A program made the position numbers and the translations under genes. Source: Caenibius tardaugens NBRC 16725 (lineage in GTDB: Bacteria; Pseudomonadota; Alphaproteobacteria; Sphingomonadales; Sphingomonadaceae). From it: DNA of 64,000 nt. Positions 27,421 through 36,203 of the stretch are shown piece after piece; position 1 is the first letter of the stretch; each line of letters opens with the position of its first letter. The notes beneath the pieces are model-generated. The model worked only from the letters and a program-made list of their open reading frames with translations. It was not told where the DNA came from and made no database searches. Location: contig NZ_CP034179.1 in NCBI RefSeq assembly GCF_003860345.1, positions 2,464,001-2,528,000 on the forward strand, in the 5' to 3' direction.

Positions 27421-28152
27421 TCATGCTCCATCGTTGCGGTTGGGGAAGCCATCGAACAGCGCCTGCGCAAGCTTTTGCGCAATAGCGGCCTGATCCCAGC
27501 GCGAATCCCCCTGTCGGCTGAACATTTCCGCGCGCCCTTCCCACAGCACGGTATTGTTGGCGCGGTCGCGGATGCGGGCTTCCAGCCGGGTGGAGAGGAG
27601 TGCCCCCTTCGGTTTGCGGAGATCGACATTCACCGCCATCGCCGTCGACGTGCCATGATTGCTAACACCGACGGCCATGGCACCGCTCACCGGTTTGCGC
27701 GGCGGGTCCTTGGCGCGCGCTTCCTGGCGGATCAGGCGCAGTTCCACCACCTGCCCGCCCTGATCGCCCGGAACAGCCGTTTCATATCCGGCATGGACAA
27801 GCTGGTCGACGATCGCGGCTTCGTAGGGTGCGCTGGCCAATGGATCGTCCAGCGCGCCCTGGATCGTGGTCACGGTTACCGGGCCATGGCCCAGCGTGCC
27901 GGGCGGGAGATCAGGCGCGACAAAATGGGCCGCCTCGACCTTGCCGGTATCGTCATTCTTGTCTGCGCGGTTGACCGGCAGGTCGCGCGCCGGGACGCGG
28001 CCACCGTGCCAGACGGGGCCGATCGTACCGAACGTGCCGGGGCCATATTGTGCCAGTGCCGGACCGGCGAGAGCCACGAACATGACGGGGGCAAGGAGAT
28101 AGGCCCGCGCGCGCAAAAGAACGCGGCGGGTACGTGGCCGGTGGTGTGGCAT
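27421..28152 (-). CDS. Exported DUF4136-like protein, paralogue of the downstream lipoprotein
   Basis: A 243-residue protein with an N-terminal signal peptide (a basic start, then a hydrophobic stretch ending in GPALA) and no lipobox. The C-terminal half repeats the motif order of the gene at 26752-27351: ARIRDRANNTVLWEGRAEMF and KLAQALFDGFPNRNDG. The middle has an Ala-Val-Gly stretch where the paralogue has its Gly/Ser run. The two genes are 69 bp apart and co-directional. Function unknown. Confidence 0.78.
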   Translation of the reverse strand: MPHHRPRTRRVLLRARAYLLAPVMFVALAGPALAQYGPGTFGTIGPVWHGGRVPARDLPVNRADKNDDTGKVEAAHFVAPDLPPGTLGHGPVTVTTIQGALDDPLASAPYEAAIVDQLVHAGYETAVPGDQGGQVVELRLIRQEARAKDPPRKPVSGAMAVGVSNHGTSTAMAVNVDLRKPKGALLSTRLEARIRDRANNTVLWEGRAEMFSRQGDSRWDQAAIAQKLAQALFDGFPNRNDGA

Positions 28153-28307
28153 GGCGTGGCTATCCTGCAGGAATGGAACCGCTGCCTGCCGGGCTAGGCG
28201 CGATCGGTTTGCGGTGCGATGAACGGCGCTATCCGGCTTTTAATCATTTGGTTTATCTATGCCGATAGAGCCGATATGGCCCCATTCACATTCTATCAGG
28301 CGCATTG

Positions 28308-29315
28308 ATGTCCCAGAAAATCCCCGTTCTTGTTACCGGCGGTGCCGGTTATATCGGCAGTCACGCGGTGCTGGCCCTGATCGATGCGGGCTGGCCGGTC
28401 GCGGTGATTGACAATCTCACCACCGGTTTCCGTTTCGCCATTCCGGATGGCGTGCCGCTCTACGAAGGGGATGTCGAGGATCAGGCGCTTCTGGCACGCA
28501 TCTTCGCCGAACAGCGGATCGGTGCGATCATGCATTTCGCCGGGTCGATAATCGTGCCGGAATCGGTGGAGAACCCGCTCAAATACTATCACAACAACAC
28601 CGCCAAGAGCCGTTCGCTGATCGAGGCGGCGGTAAGGGCCGGGGTGCCGCATTTTATCTTCAGCTCCACCGCCGCGACTTATGGCATCCCCGAGGTGTCA
28701 CCGGTTCGCGAAGACAGCCCGAAGCAGCCGATCAACCCTTATGGGATGTCCAAGCTGATGACGGAAATCATGCTGGCGGATACGGCCAGCGCGCATCCGA
28801 TAAACTATTGCGCCTTGCGCTACTTCAACGTGGCCGGGGCCGATCCGCAGGCGCGCAGCGGCCAATCGACCGCGGGTGCCACGCATCTGATCAAGGTCGC
28901 GGTCGAGGCGGCATTGGGCAAGCGCAGCCATGTTTCCGTTTTCGGTACGGACTATGCAACGGCCGATGGCACCGGGGTGCGCGATTATATTCATGTATCG
29001 GATCTTGCCGCGGCGCATGTGCTGGCGCTGGAGGCGCTGATTGCCGACCCCGTACGTTGCCTGACGATGAACTGCGGCTATGGCCGCGGCTTTTCCGTGC
29101 TCGACGTGCTGGATGCGGTGGACCGGGTGACGAACCGGAAAGTCGAACGAATCATGGAACCGCGCCGTGCGGGCGATCCGGATTCGCTGATTTCCGATAA
29201 TCGGCTGATCAAGGCCACTTTGCCGTGGCAACCCCGCCATGCCGATCTCGATACGATCGTCACGCATGCGATCGCCTGGGAAAGAAAGCTTACTGAAATC
29301 CGCCCGCAAGGTTGA
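28308..29315 (+). CDS. galE: UDP-glucose 4-epimerase
   Basis: A 335-residue extended SDR that interconverts UDP-glucose and UDP-galactose for envelope polysaccharides. TGGAGYIGSHAVLALIDAGW (NAD binding), STAATYGIPE (catalytic Ser region), YGMSKLMTE (Tyr and Lys) and RYFNVAGADP are diagnostic of GalE. DYIHVSDLAAAHVLAL and NCGYGRGFSVLDVLDAV follow. ATG 28308 was preferred over the TTG immediately before it. It is a single gene followed 83 bp later by rpmJ. Confidence 0.95.
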   Translation: MSQKIPVLVTGGAGYIGSHAVLALIDAGWPVAVIDNLTTGFRFAIPDGVPLYEGDVEDQALLARIFAEQRIGAIMHFAGSIIVPESVENPLKYYHNNTAKSRSLIEAAVRAGVPHFIFSSTAATYGIPEVSPVREDSPKQPINPYGMSKLMTEIMLADTASAHPINYCALRYFNVAGADPQARSGQSTAGATHLIKVAVEAALGKRSHVSVFGTDYATADGTGVRDYIHVSDLAAAHVLALEALIADPVRCLTMNCGYGRGFSVLDVLDAVDRVTNRKVERIMEPRRAGDPDSLISDNRLIKATLPWQPRHADLDTIVTHAIAWERKLTEIRPQG

Positions 29316-29398
29316 CTTCCACGCGTGTGCCCCTTAACGGCGCGGCTTCAATTTTCGCGGTCTGAGAATCATTCGAGGCCCGCCAGACGAGATAAGCC

Positions 29399-29524
29399 AT
29401 GAAGATTCGTAACAGCCTCAAGTCGCTCAAGGGCCGCCACCGGGACAATCGCGTGATCCGTCGCCGTGGCCGCACTTATGTGATCAACAAGACCAACCGC
29501 CGTTTCAAGGCGCGTCAGGGCTAA
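29399..29524 (+). CDS. rpmJ: 50S ribosomal protein L36 (zinc-free type)
   Basis: A 41-residue ribosomal protein, [20 protein letters not shown] then [20 protein letters not shown] and a final G. It is the alphaproteobacterial L36 form without the four zinc ligands (C+ versus C- paralogues; this is C-). A strong terminator follows 29 bp after the stop. It is transcribed alone. Confidence 0.96.
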   Translation: MKIRNSLKSLKGRHRDNRVIRRRGRTYVINKTNRRFKARQG

Positions 29525-29552
29525 TCAGCCCTTTTTGACTTCGGTCGAATAG

Positions 29553-29581
29553 ACGGCCAGTGGGTGCCACTGGCCGTTTTT
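29553..29581 (+). terminator. Terminator after rpmJ
   Basis: A perfect 11-bp stem (ACGGCCAGTGG, CCACTGGCCGT) has a GTG loop and is followed by a T run. Confidence 0.92.
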
Positions 29582-29727
29582 CGTGCGTCCGGCATCCGCA
29601 GATTGTGCGCTATTGCGATGCGGGCTGGTTTTCTCCGATCCGCGTTCGCTCGTCGGGAACCAAATTTGTGCCTTCCGATTGTATTTGCTTATCTATTTTC
29701 CCTGTTGGGGCATTGAGGGAGTAATTC

Positions 29728-30300
29728 ATGGGCACTTCGAAGATGTCGCCGCTCAAAATCGGGCTGTTGGTCATTGTCACCGGTATTGCCGCCATTATCG
29801 GCTTCAATATCGGCAAGAATGCCTCTGGCCCGATGATCTTGCTGCTGCTGGTCGGCTTTGTTGCCATGATCGCGTTTTTCCTCTCGGGAAACCGGAAAGA
29901 AGTGGCGCTGGACAGCACGACTGTGGCCGATGCCCTGCGCCTGCAGGCCCCCACGGGGAAGGCGCGGCTCTATGTGGTGCGGCGCGGTTTCGTGGGTGGG
30001 ATGCAGGGCATGGAAATCACCATCGATTCCAGCCATTCGGGGCAGATCAAATCGGGTCGCGCGCTTTTCGCCGATCTCGCGCCCGGGCATCATCTGGTCG
30101 GCGCGAAAATGGCCAAGGGCGGGAAAAGCTCGGCCACCTCGCTGGAACTCGATCTTGCGGCCGATACGGTGACCGTGCTCAAGGCCGGGACCGAAATGGG
30201 CGCGCTGACCACAAAATGCGTGCTGGAGGTTTTGCCTAGCCTGCCGGTCGCGCAGCAGGAATTGAAGAAAGCGCGGTTTCTGGCATGGTATCAGGCCTGA
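29728..30300 (+). CDS. Two-helix inner-membrane protein of unknown function
   Basis: A 190-residue protein. Two adjacent membrane segments lie at the N terminus (IGLLVIVTGIAAIIGFNIG and MILLLLVGFVAMIAFFL), followed by a soluble domain of about 130 residues. That domain has RLYVVRRGFVGGMQGMEITI and a regular strand pattern (AGTEMGALTTKCVLEVLPSL) resembling small carbohydrate- or ligand-binding sandwiches, but I do not recognise the family. It starts with ATG at 29728 after a GAGGGAG-like site and lies 16 bp before the HAD phosphatase gene, so the two may form an operon. Confidence 0.7.
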   Translation: MGTSKMSPLKIGLLVIVTGIAAIIGFNIGKNASGPMILLLLVGFVAMIAFFLSGNRKEVALDSTTVADALRLQAPTGKARLYVVRRGFVGGMQGMEITIDSSHSGQIKSGRALFADLAPGHHLVGAKMAKGGKSSATSLELDLAADTVTVLKAGTEMGALTTKCVLEVLPSLPVAQQELKKARFLAWYQA

Positions 30301-30316
30301 TTATTCTGGAAATCGT

Positions 30317-30937
30317 GTGACCGGACAGGGGCAAATCCAGGCTGTCGTTTTCGATGTGGGGCGGGTGCTGATCGAATGGGATCTGCGCCTGCTGCTCCGC
30401 AAACTCTATGACGAGCCGGGCGAGGCCGAGTGGGTCTTTGCCCATGTCGTCAGCGAAGCCTGGCATGCGCAGCATGATGCCGGTTGCGATCTGGCGGACA
30501 TGGTGGATCGGCGCATGCGGGAATTCCCCGAACATGCCGCCGCGATCCATGCCTATGCCACCCGTTTCGGGGAATCGATACCCGGCCCCGTGCCCGGCAC
30601 ACCGGCACTGGTGGAACGGCTGGCGGCGGCCGATGTCCCCCTGTTCGCAATCACCAATTTTGCAGAATCGTTCTGGGCGGAATTTCGCGCGCGCGAACCG
30701 TTGTTCGATCACTTTCGCGATATCGTGGTGTCCGGGGTGGAAAAACTGGCGAAGCCCGATCCGGCGATTTACCGCTTGGCGGAGCGGCGCTTTGGTCTGC
30801 CAGCAAGTGCGATGCTGTTTGTCGATGACAGTCGGCCAAATATCGAGGCTGCCCGTGCGCTGGGATGGCATGTCCACCATTTCCAGGGGGCGGAGGCCTT
30901 GGAACAGGACCTTCGCGCGCGGGGCCTGCTGGCCTGA
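30317..30937 (+). CDS. HAD-superfamily hydrolase (YihX-like)
   Basis: A 206-residue haloacid-dehalogenase-type phosphatase. Motif I reads FDVGRVLIEWD; having G where most HADs have the second Asp is normal in the YihX group (FDxGxVL). Motif II is ITNFAES, the Lys of motif III is in VEKLAKPDPAIYRLA, and motif IV is LFVDDSRPNIEAARALGW. Likely substrates are sugar phosphates or nucleotides. It starts with GTG (VTGQGQ). The gene downstream, on the other strand, is the broken comM. Confidence 0.86.
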   Translation: MTGQGQIQAVVFDVGRVLIEWDLRLLLRKLYDEPGEAEWVFAHVVSEAWHAQHDAGCDLADMVDRRMREFPEHAAAIHAYATRFGESIPGPVPGTPALVERLAAADVPLFAITNFAESFWAEFRAREPLFDHFRDIVVSGVEKLAKPDPAIYRLAERRFGLPASAMLFVDDSRPNIEAARALGWHVHHFQGAEALEQDLRARGLLA

Positions 30938-30964
30938 CATGCCCCGGGGCGCTGCCTCCTGCGT

Positions 30965-31837
30965 TCAGGCGCGTGGGGGCTGACGGCGATAACTCAACGC
31001 TTCTGCCACATGGATGCGCCCGATCTGTCCGGCCCCGGCGAGATCGGCGATCGTGCGCGCCACGCGCAACATGCGGGTATAACCGCGCGCGGACAGGTGC
31101 ATCGTTTCCGCCGCCTGCATCAGCAGCTTTTGCCCAGCCTCATCCGGGGTGGCGTAGGCATCCAGCGCAGGCCCATCGAGTTCGGCATTCGTGCGCAGAG
31201 ATGTGTCGACGAGCCGTGCGGTCTGGATTGCGCGGGCGGCTGCCACGCGTTCCGCCACTTCGGCAGATCCTTCGGCGGGCGGGGGCAGGGCAAGATCCAC
31301 CGCACGCACCGGATCGACATCGACATGCAGGTCGATCCGGTCGAGCAGCGGCCCGGATACCCGCGATTGGTAATCCGCCGCGCAACGGGGCGCGCGGCTA
31401 CAGGCCAGTGCCGGGTCGCCCAGATGGCCGCAGCGGCAGGGATTCATGGCTGCGATCAGCTGAACTCGCGCGGGATAGGTGACATGGGCATTGGCCCGGG
31501 CCACATCGATCTTGCCCGATTCGAGCGGTTGCCGCAGCGAATCGAGCACCGCGCGCTGGAATTCAGGCAGTTCATCGAGGAACAGCACCCCGAGATGCGC
31601 CATCGACACCTCACCCGGGCGGACGCGTAACCCGCCTCCGGTCAGTGCGGCCATCGATGCCGAATGGTGCGGGGCGCGAAACGGGCGCGTACGGTTGATC
31701 CGTCCCTCTTCCAGCGTGCCAGCGACCGAGGCGACCATCGAAACTTCCAGCGCTTCGGCAGGGGTCAGTGCCGGAAGGATGCCGGGCAGGCAGGCTGCCA
31801 TCAGGCTCTTTCCTGCACCGGGCGGGCCGACCAGCAG
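30965..31837 (-). pseudogene. comM: comM (YifB), 3' part, split by an integrated element
   Basis: The C-terminal part of the magnesium-chelatase-like AAA+ helicase ComM, which promotes branch migration during natural transformation. This fragment starts in the Walker A loop (VLLVGPPGAGKSLM, encoded at 31799-31840) and contains RAPHHSASMAALTGGG, FLDELPEF, LIAAMNPCRCG and the end LSARGYTRMLRVARTIADL. Upstream of the Walker A codons the frame hits a TAG at 31841-31843 that belongs to the element. The 5' half is at 40008-40645. The fragment could only be translated from an internal ATG at 31801 and would lack the P-loop. Confidence 0.95.
31821..31837. other. Left attachment half-site (comM side) of the integrated element
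   Basis: The junction between comM and the element is at the AG dinucleotide 31836-31837. The comM side carries GGCGGGC at 31821-31827, eight bases before the AG. The matching inverted arm GCCCGCC lies eight bases beyond the AG at the right junction. From here the sequence leaves comM, and the serine integrase gene follows 73 bp on. Confidence 0.75.
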
Positions 31838-31910
31838 AACCTACGGAGCCTGTGGACCCGATTTGTCCCTCACCATTGATTTGGGAAACATCGCAACACA
31901 GGAGAACTTG

Positions 31911-33515
31911 ATGGCAACCGCACCGATCTGCGCGCTCGAAGAGGCACCGCGCGTATACAGCTACACCCGCTTTTCGACGCCCGAACAGGCGGAAGGCGAC
32001 AGCCAAAGGCGGCAGGCGGACGGCGCGCGCCGCTGGATGGAGCGGAAGAACGCTGAGCGGGCGGCTCAAGGCCTTTCCCTGCTCGCGTTGGATGAAAGGC
32101 TGAGCCTGTCGGACCTTGGCGTCTCGGCATATCGGGGGACGAATATCGGAGAGGATAAAGGGCTCGGGGGCTTCCTACGCGCTTGCCGGGACGGACTGAT
32201 CGCGCCGGGTTCTTACCTGCTCGTCGAAAGCCTTGATCGCATCAGCCGCATGACGCCCCGGCGGGTTTCAAGGTTGCTTGACGACATCGTTGACGCTGGC
32301 GTGGTCATTGCAACGCTAAGCGACGGACAGGAGTATGACGCCGATAGGCTGGACGGTGACCCGACAGCGCTCCTGATCGCACTTATGGTCTCATGGCGTG
32401 CCCATGAGGAAAGCAAGATGAAGGGGCAGAGGATCGGTGAAGTGTGGAAGGAGAAGCGGCGTCGGGTTCGCGCTGGCCTTGATGCCAAGTTAACCGGTAG
32501 GTGCCCCGGATGGCTCCATTGGACGACCGAAGGCTGGCAGGAACGGCTTTCGCACGGTGAAGCGGTCCGCCGCATCTATCGCATGACCATCGACGGCATG
32601 GGGGAACACAAGATAGCGCGGTGCTTTAACGCCGAAGGCGTGCCGGTAATGGGGCGGGGCAAGATGTGGCACAGGTCTACCGTGTCGAAGATTTTGCGCA
32701 ATCCTGCCGTGATTGGCACGTTAGTGCCGGGGCAAATGCATCACACGGACGGGAAGGCAGAGCGCGTTCTTGAACCGCCTATCCCTAATGTGTTCCCTGC
32801 GGTCATCTCGCAGGCTGATTGGACGACTGTTCGGGCCTTGAAGGATGGCATTGCGCGTGCGGTCCGGGGGCGGGGGGCAAATGCCCCACTGTCAAATATC
32901 TTTGCAGGGCTGGCACGGTGTCCCGAGTGCGGCGCTGCAATGACCCGTGTTTACAAGGGGAGCGGGCCGAAGTGCGGGAAGCCGAAGCTGGTTTGCACTA
33001 AGGCAAAGGCAGGGGCGGCGTCTCATTCGTATCGTTCGATAACGCTGCCCGATTTGCACGATGCCTTTGAGCGGGGATGGCAGCGGCTGGTCGCTGAGGT
33101 TCCAGCAGGTAATGCCGGTACCGAACTGGACCGCGATCATGCGGACTTGTGTGGCACTATCGATGCGGCGGAGCGGGAGTTGGCTGATCTGACTGCCAGA
33201 TTCGAACGGTCACCTTCTAGTGCCCTGTCAGTTCGCCTGCGCGCGCTGAATGCGACGTTGGCTTCCTATCGTGCGGACATGGATGCGTTAGAGCATCGGC
33301 AGGCGCTAGCGGATCATGGCCTTGTAGCGTCTCGCGTAGGGGCACTTGCTGATCTGCTCGAACCTGAAGAGGGGGAGCCCGGTAATGTTGCAAAGGTGAA
33401 CGCCTGCCTCCGTACGCTCTTCTCGGGCGTGACCATCGATTACCTAACCGGACAGCTCCGCTTCCAATGGCGGCAAGGAGGCGAGACCCCAATAACCTAC
33501 GCTTGGGTGGAATAG
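31911..33515 (+). CDS. Large serine recombinase (integrase of the element)
   Basis: A 534-residue large serine recombinase. Catalytic domain (residues 15-170): YSYTRFSTPEQAEGDSQRRQ with the nucleophile Ser, then SLDRISRMTPRRVSRLLDDI. Recombinase domain: YRMTIDGMGEHKIARCFNAE and STVSKILRNPAVIGTL. Zinc ribbon: CPECGAAMTRVYKG and CGKPKLVCTKAKAG. The C-terminal helical part is probably the coiled-coil that controls direction. The ATG at 31911 has AGGAG upstream; the frame is open further back through the junction but that is not coding. It should catalyse attB x attP integration at comM. Confidence 0.93.
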   Translation: MATAPICALEEAPRVYSYTRFSTPEQAEGDSQRRQADGARRWMERKNAERAAQGLSLLALDERLSLSDLGVSAYRGTNIGEDKGLGGFLRACRDGLIAPGSYLLVESLDRISRMTPRRVSRLLDDIVDAGVVIATLSDGQEYDADRLDGDPTALLIALMVSWRAHEESKMKGQRIGEVWKEKRRRVRAGLDAKLTGRCPGWLHWTTEGWQERLSHGEAVRRIYRMTIDGMGEHKIARCFNAEGVPVMGRGKMWHRSTVSKILRNPAVIGTLVPGQMHHTDGKAERVLEPPIPNVFPAVISQADWTTVRALKDGIARAVRGRGANAPLSNIFAGLARCPECGAAMTRVYKGSGPKCGKPKLVCTKAKAGAASHSYRSITLPDLHDAFERGWQRLVAEVPAGNAGTELDRDHADLCGTIDAAERELADLTARFERSPSSALSVRLRALNATLASYRADMDALEHRQALADHGLVASRVGALADLLEPEEGEPGNVAKVNACLRTLFSGVTIDYLTGQLRFQWRQGGETPITYAWVE

Positions 33516-33675
33516 TGGCGAGGTGGGCAGTGATAGTCGTCAAACTGGTCGTTGCCACGCAGTCTCTAGCGCCAAAGCCTCGGGCGTCTGTGAAGGCGTC
33601 CGGGGCCTCCCTTTTATCAGGGCGGCAATGCGATCCGCCACCGCTCTGGCCCCTGTGGACCACGAAGGGGCACCG

Positions 33676-34005
33676 ATGATTGACGCGCGGGGCCTGCATG
33701 GCTGGCTGCGTGTTGGCGCAGCTTTCAATGTATGGATCAATCGCCGCATCGTGGAATATGGTTTTGAAAGCGGCGTCGATTTTCAATCAAAACTGATCGA
33801 AAAAGAAGGACGCGGTCGGCGGCAGCGGGCCTACCACCTCACAATCGACATGGCCAAGGAACTGGCGATGGTCGAGCGCACCGACATTGGCCGCATGACC
33901 CGCCGGTACTTCATCAAGATGGAGCAAGCGGCTGTCCAGATGGCTGCGGATCACGTGGTCAACGGCACGCCTGAAGCAATCCCTCGGAATAGTTCGATAA
34001 GTTGA
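33676..34005 (+). CDS. AntA/AntB-type antirepressor domain protein
   Basis: A 109-residue protein matching the AntA/AntB antirepressor domain almost throughout: IDARGLHGWLRVGAAFNVWI, RRIVEYGFESGVDFQSKLIE, AYHLTIDMAKELAMVERTD and TRRYFIKMEQAA. In phages such proteins relieve repressor control; here it may tune the element's own genes or respond to a superinfecting phage. The usual second domain (Phage_pRha or KilAC type) is missing, so it is a short form. The ATG at 33676 has GAAGGGG six bases upstream. Confidence 0.88.
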   Translation: MIDARGLHGWLRVGAAFNVWINRRIVEYGFESGVDFQSKLIEKEGRGRRQRAYHLTIDMAKELAMVERTDIGRMTRRYFIKMEQAAVQMAADHVVNGTPEAIPRNSSIS

Positions 34006-34206
34006 ACAATCGCGAGAGGGCGCATTCAGGGTCGTTTGAGGGCGATTATTCGAAATGCAGTGCCTTCCGGCGTTCGCTTGCGATCACTGCTGTGCGGCCT
34101 TGTGGGCGGCGTTTAGGGGCGGGCGATTGCCCCTCACCATTGGTTTATAGAAACATTTTTCTGCCAGCCATTTTGCCAACTCAATTTAATCGAATGGAAT
34201 GACCGC

Positions 34207-34443
34207 ATGATCACGAACCACAACGCCCGCCGTGCTGCCCGCATTGATAACGGATTTACGGCTCCGCGTGCGCCGACCGCCGCAGAACCGACGCTGACTG
34301 TGCGCATTCAGGATATGACGCCTGAACAGGTCGGTTTTGTCATTGAACTCCTTTCACGGATGTCGGTTGCCGATGAAGATGTGTTGCTCAATGGTGCGGG
34401 CTGCCGGTTTCTCGCTGAGGCAACCGCGAGCGGGCGGGCATAA
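34207..34443 (+). CDS. Small hypothetical protein of the element
   Basis: A 78-residue protein that I do not recognise. A basic N terminus (MITNHNARRAARIDNG) is followed by an Ala/Pro linker and a folded-looking C-terminal half (VRIQDMTPEQVGFVIELLSR, then MSVADEDVLLNGAGC). A GGA-type ribosome site lies upstream. Codon use is normal. No cognate repressor gene is seen nearby. Confidence 0.6.
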   Translation: MITNHNARRAARIDNGFTAPRAPTAAEPTLTVRIQDMTPEQVGFVIELLSRMSVADEDVLLNGAGCRFLAEATASGRA

Positions 34444-34852
34444 GGGAGGCCGAAACGGCGGTTGCAATGTGTGACCGCCGGGAGGAAATCGAGTAACAGC
34501 CCCGCCCAAACTTCCAGTATCGATTACCCCTCACCCTTGGAGGAAGAGAACCCCGCCCCCCGGTCAGATATTGTAGGTTTACCTTAAGGATAACCTAAGG
34601 ATTCCTTCAGTGCACCAAGGGGGCTGAAGGCTCGTTCGTTGGTGTGCATTGGGATGGGTGAGGATGTCTCCTCTTACCAGTCCCTACAGCCTGCCTTTCT
34701 GGCTCTCTCCTTCCACCCGCTTCGGGCCTGTCATGAACGTGCCCCTGAAGAGGGAGCATGGAAGACCGGCCACCATCTCCAACCGAATGCGCACGCTTGA
34801 ACCCTGTCGGTCTCCGATGGGGCCTTTCGCGTGCCAGTAGGAAACCCCAATC
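34444..34852. other. Non-coding stretch in the element with short repeats
   Basis: I see no convincing gene in these 409 bases. The notable part is 34576-34602: AGGTT...AACCT flank the palindrome CCTTAAGG (34582-34589), and the motif ACCT(T)AAGGAT occurs twice in tandem (34581 and 34593). This could be an operator, for example for an element repressor. A 63-codon frame at 34649-34840 has no coding character that I can recognise. Confidence 0.5.
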
Positions 34853-35077
34853 ATGTCTACTTCTCAGCGCACATCGCTGCGCGCCGCCATCAACGAACGC
34901 TGCCGCGAATGCATTGTCGATCCTCTGAGCCGTGGCAGCTGGCGCGAGCAGGTCGCCGCCTGCGTCAGCAGCAACTGCGCATTGCATGCCGTCCGGCCTG
35001 TGCCGCGATCCTGTATCGTGGATGGTCTGATCTGCCGCGCTGCGGTTGCCACAGTGAGGGAGCGTATCGATGTCTGA
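34853..35077 (+). CDS. Phage-type cysteine-rich small protein
   Basis: A 74-residue protein resembling short zinc-ribbon-like proteins common in phages and prophages: AAINERCRECIVDPLSRGSW, then VAACVSSNCALHAVRPVP. The C-x2-C ... C-x4-C-x-L pattern matches the widespread R-x-K-C-x-x-C ... C-P-L-x-P-Y-R proteins, but the second half departs from it. Its stop overlaps the next start (35070-35077), so the two are coupled. Role unknown; probably binds zinc and nucleic acid. Confidence 0.72.
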   Translation: MSTSQRTSLRAAINERCRECIVDPLSRGSWREQVAACVSSNCALHAVRPVPRSCIVDGLICRAAVATVRERIDV

Positions 35078-35237
35078 TAGAGGCAGCGTCTCGCCCGCTT
35101 ATCCAGCCGTACAGGGCCTTCGGGGCTGTCTGGGGTGTCTTGCCCTAGGCGCGGTGGTCATCGCGTTCTCCGGTCTGAAAATGGCCCTTCTCGTTGCAGG
35201 CGCGCCCGCCGTGCTGTGGCCTGCGGCATACCAATGA
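35070..35237 (+). CDS. Small single-helix membrane protein
   Basis: A 55-residue protein that begins inside the end of the preceding gene and whose stop overlaps the next ATG (ATGA at 35234-35237). It contains one clear hydrophobic stretch from about residue 20 (CLGCLALGAVVIAFSG, then a second hydrophobic part LLVAGAPAVLW). The tight overlaps on both sides support it as a real gene. Function unknown; in phage-like modules such proteins may be holin-like or spacer proteins. Confidence 0.6.
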   Translation: MSDRGSVSPAYPAVQGLRGCLGCLALGAVVIAFSGLKMALLVAGAPAVLWPAAYQ

Positions 35238-35551
35238 CGGGAAGCGCTATGAACGATGAACAGTGGCGGGCAGGGCCGACCGTGGCAGACCTCCCGCCCG
35301 ATATGCGCCCAGCGATCCTGCAGCGCCTTGAAGGCATACCCCAGGTATCCCGCAGGGCCATGGAGGCGGCGCTAGTGCGTGATGTGGCGCAGGAGCGTAG
35401 CAGGCTTATCAAACGAGGCGGTGCGCCTGACGTGGGGCCGCTTGCCATCCTTGATCCCAATGCGCCGGGGTCTGCCTCCTATGCGGAACGGCACCGCAAG
35501 ACCTGCACGGAAGTGATGCCGGGAGTGATGCGGGAGGATAACGGGGGATAG
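35234..35551 (+). CDS. Hypothetical protein of the element
   Basis: A 105-residue soluble protein, mostly helical by composition: VADLPPDMRPAILQRLEGIP, RRAMEAALVRDVAQERSRLI. It ends in a Gly/Pro-rich region and MPGVMREDNGG. The start at 35234 overlaps the previous stop; an ATG at 35249 is possible. I do not recognise the family. It is the last gene of a four-gene rightward run that starts near 34207. Confidence 0.6.
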   Translation: MTGSAMNDEQWRAGPTVADLPPDMRPAILQRLEGIPQVSRRAMEAALVRDVAQERSRLIKRGGAPDVGPLAILDPNAPGSASYAERHRKTCTEVMPGVMREDNGG

Positions 35552-35587
35552 CAGGCAGCCTAGAGGGCTGACAGCGAGAAGCGAGCC

Positions 35588-35896
35588 TCAGTCTGCTTTT
35601 GTTCGCGCGTGGATAGTCCGTCCCTTGCGCTTGGTTATGCGTAATGTGCCGTCCGCTCTTCGTATTGCAACTTCGACATTTAGCATGCGCTGCCCAAGTC
35701 GCTGGGCGATCTCATCAGGAGACCTGCGGGGAGGCTTAATCTTGCGAAGCGCGGCTTGCTTGGCCATTTTCTTTGCCCGTTGTTCGGCTAGTTCGGCTTT
35801 TCGCATGCGTTTCGCTGACGGTTTCGGCGGTTCAGTCGGGCCTTTACGTGATGCGGTTTTCTTTTTGGGGTTGCTATGCGGTTGGCGTGTGGACAT
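35588..35896 (-). CDS. Small highly basic protein
   Basis: A 102-residue protein very rich in Lys and Arg (NPKKKTASRKGPTEPPKPSA, KRMRKAELAEQRAKKMAKQA) with an ordered-looking end (RRSPDEIAQRLGQRMLNVEV, ITKRKGRTIHAR). It probably binds nucleic acid. The ATG at 35896, with AGG upstream, was chosen; longer frames up to 36154 are open but add Cys/Pro sequence of low coding character. It faces the rightward run. Confidence 0.5.
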   Translation of the reverse strand: MSTRQPHSNPKKKTASRKGPTEPPKPSAKRMRKAELAEQRAKKMAKQAALRKIKPPRRSPDEIAQRLGQRMLNVEVAIRRADGTLRITKRKGRTIHARTKAD

Positions 35897-36203
35897 CCAG
35901 CCTGACCAAGGGCCGATTATCGTTGAGCCACCTAAATATGAACCACGGCCCACTGCGATCATCTCCCTTAGCCACTCATAAAAACGGTGGGCAAGCGTGT
36001 AGCTGGCACGCCTTGATAGGGCTTGCAACGATGATGTATGTGGCTGGCATCGAAACTGCGAAAAAATCCGAAGGGGCATAGCGTATCCGACAGATGCGCG
36101 GTTCCCCCCTCGGGGCGGGGGCGTCTCTGACCTATCCCAAGGCCACCGGGGCACTGCCAGCCATGTTCCGGCGGGTACCCTCAGTGGCCTTGGGGTGCCC
36201 GTT

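Noticed and set aside
31833-31838. A 6-bp repeat AGCAGA shared by both element junctions (also 40008-40013) as the crossover core
   Set aside because: Using it as the core removes one codon from comM (HNLLVG instead of HNLLLVG) and places the symmetric arms off-centre. The AG-centred model in the other register fits the protein family and both inverted arms better. It remains the main alternative.
34002-34202. A 66-codon frame after the AntA/AntB gene
   Set aside because: It starts with TTG inside the preceding gene, lacks a ribosome site and has an unnatural composition.
34649-34840. A 63-codon frame in the non-coding part of the element
   Set aside because: Composition is not protein-like and nothing is recognisable; the antisense 126-codon frame over it is no better.
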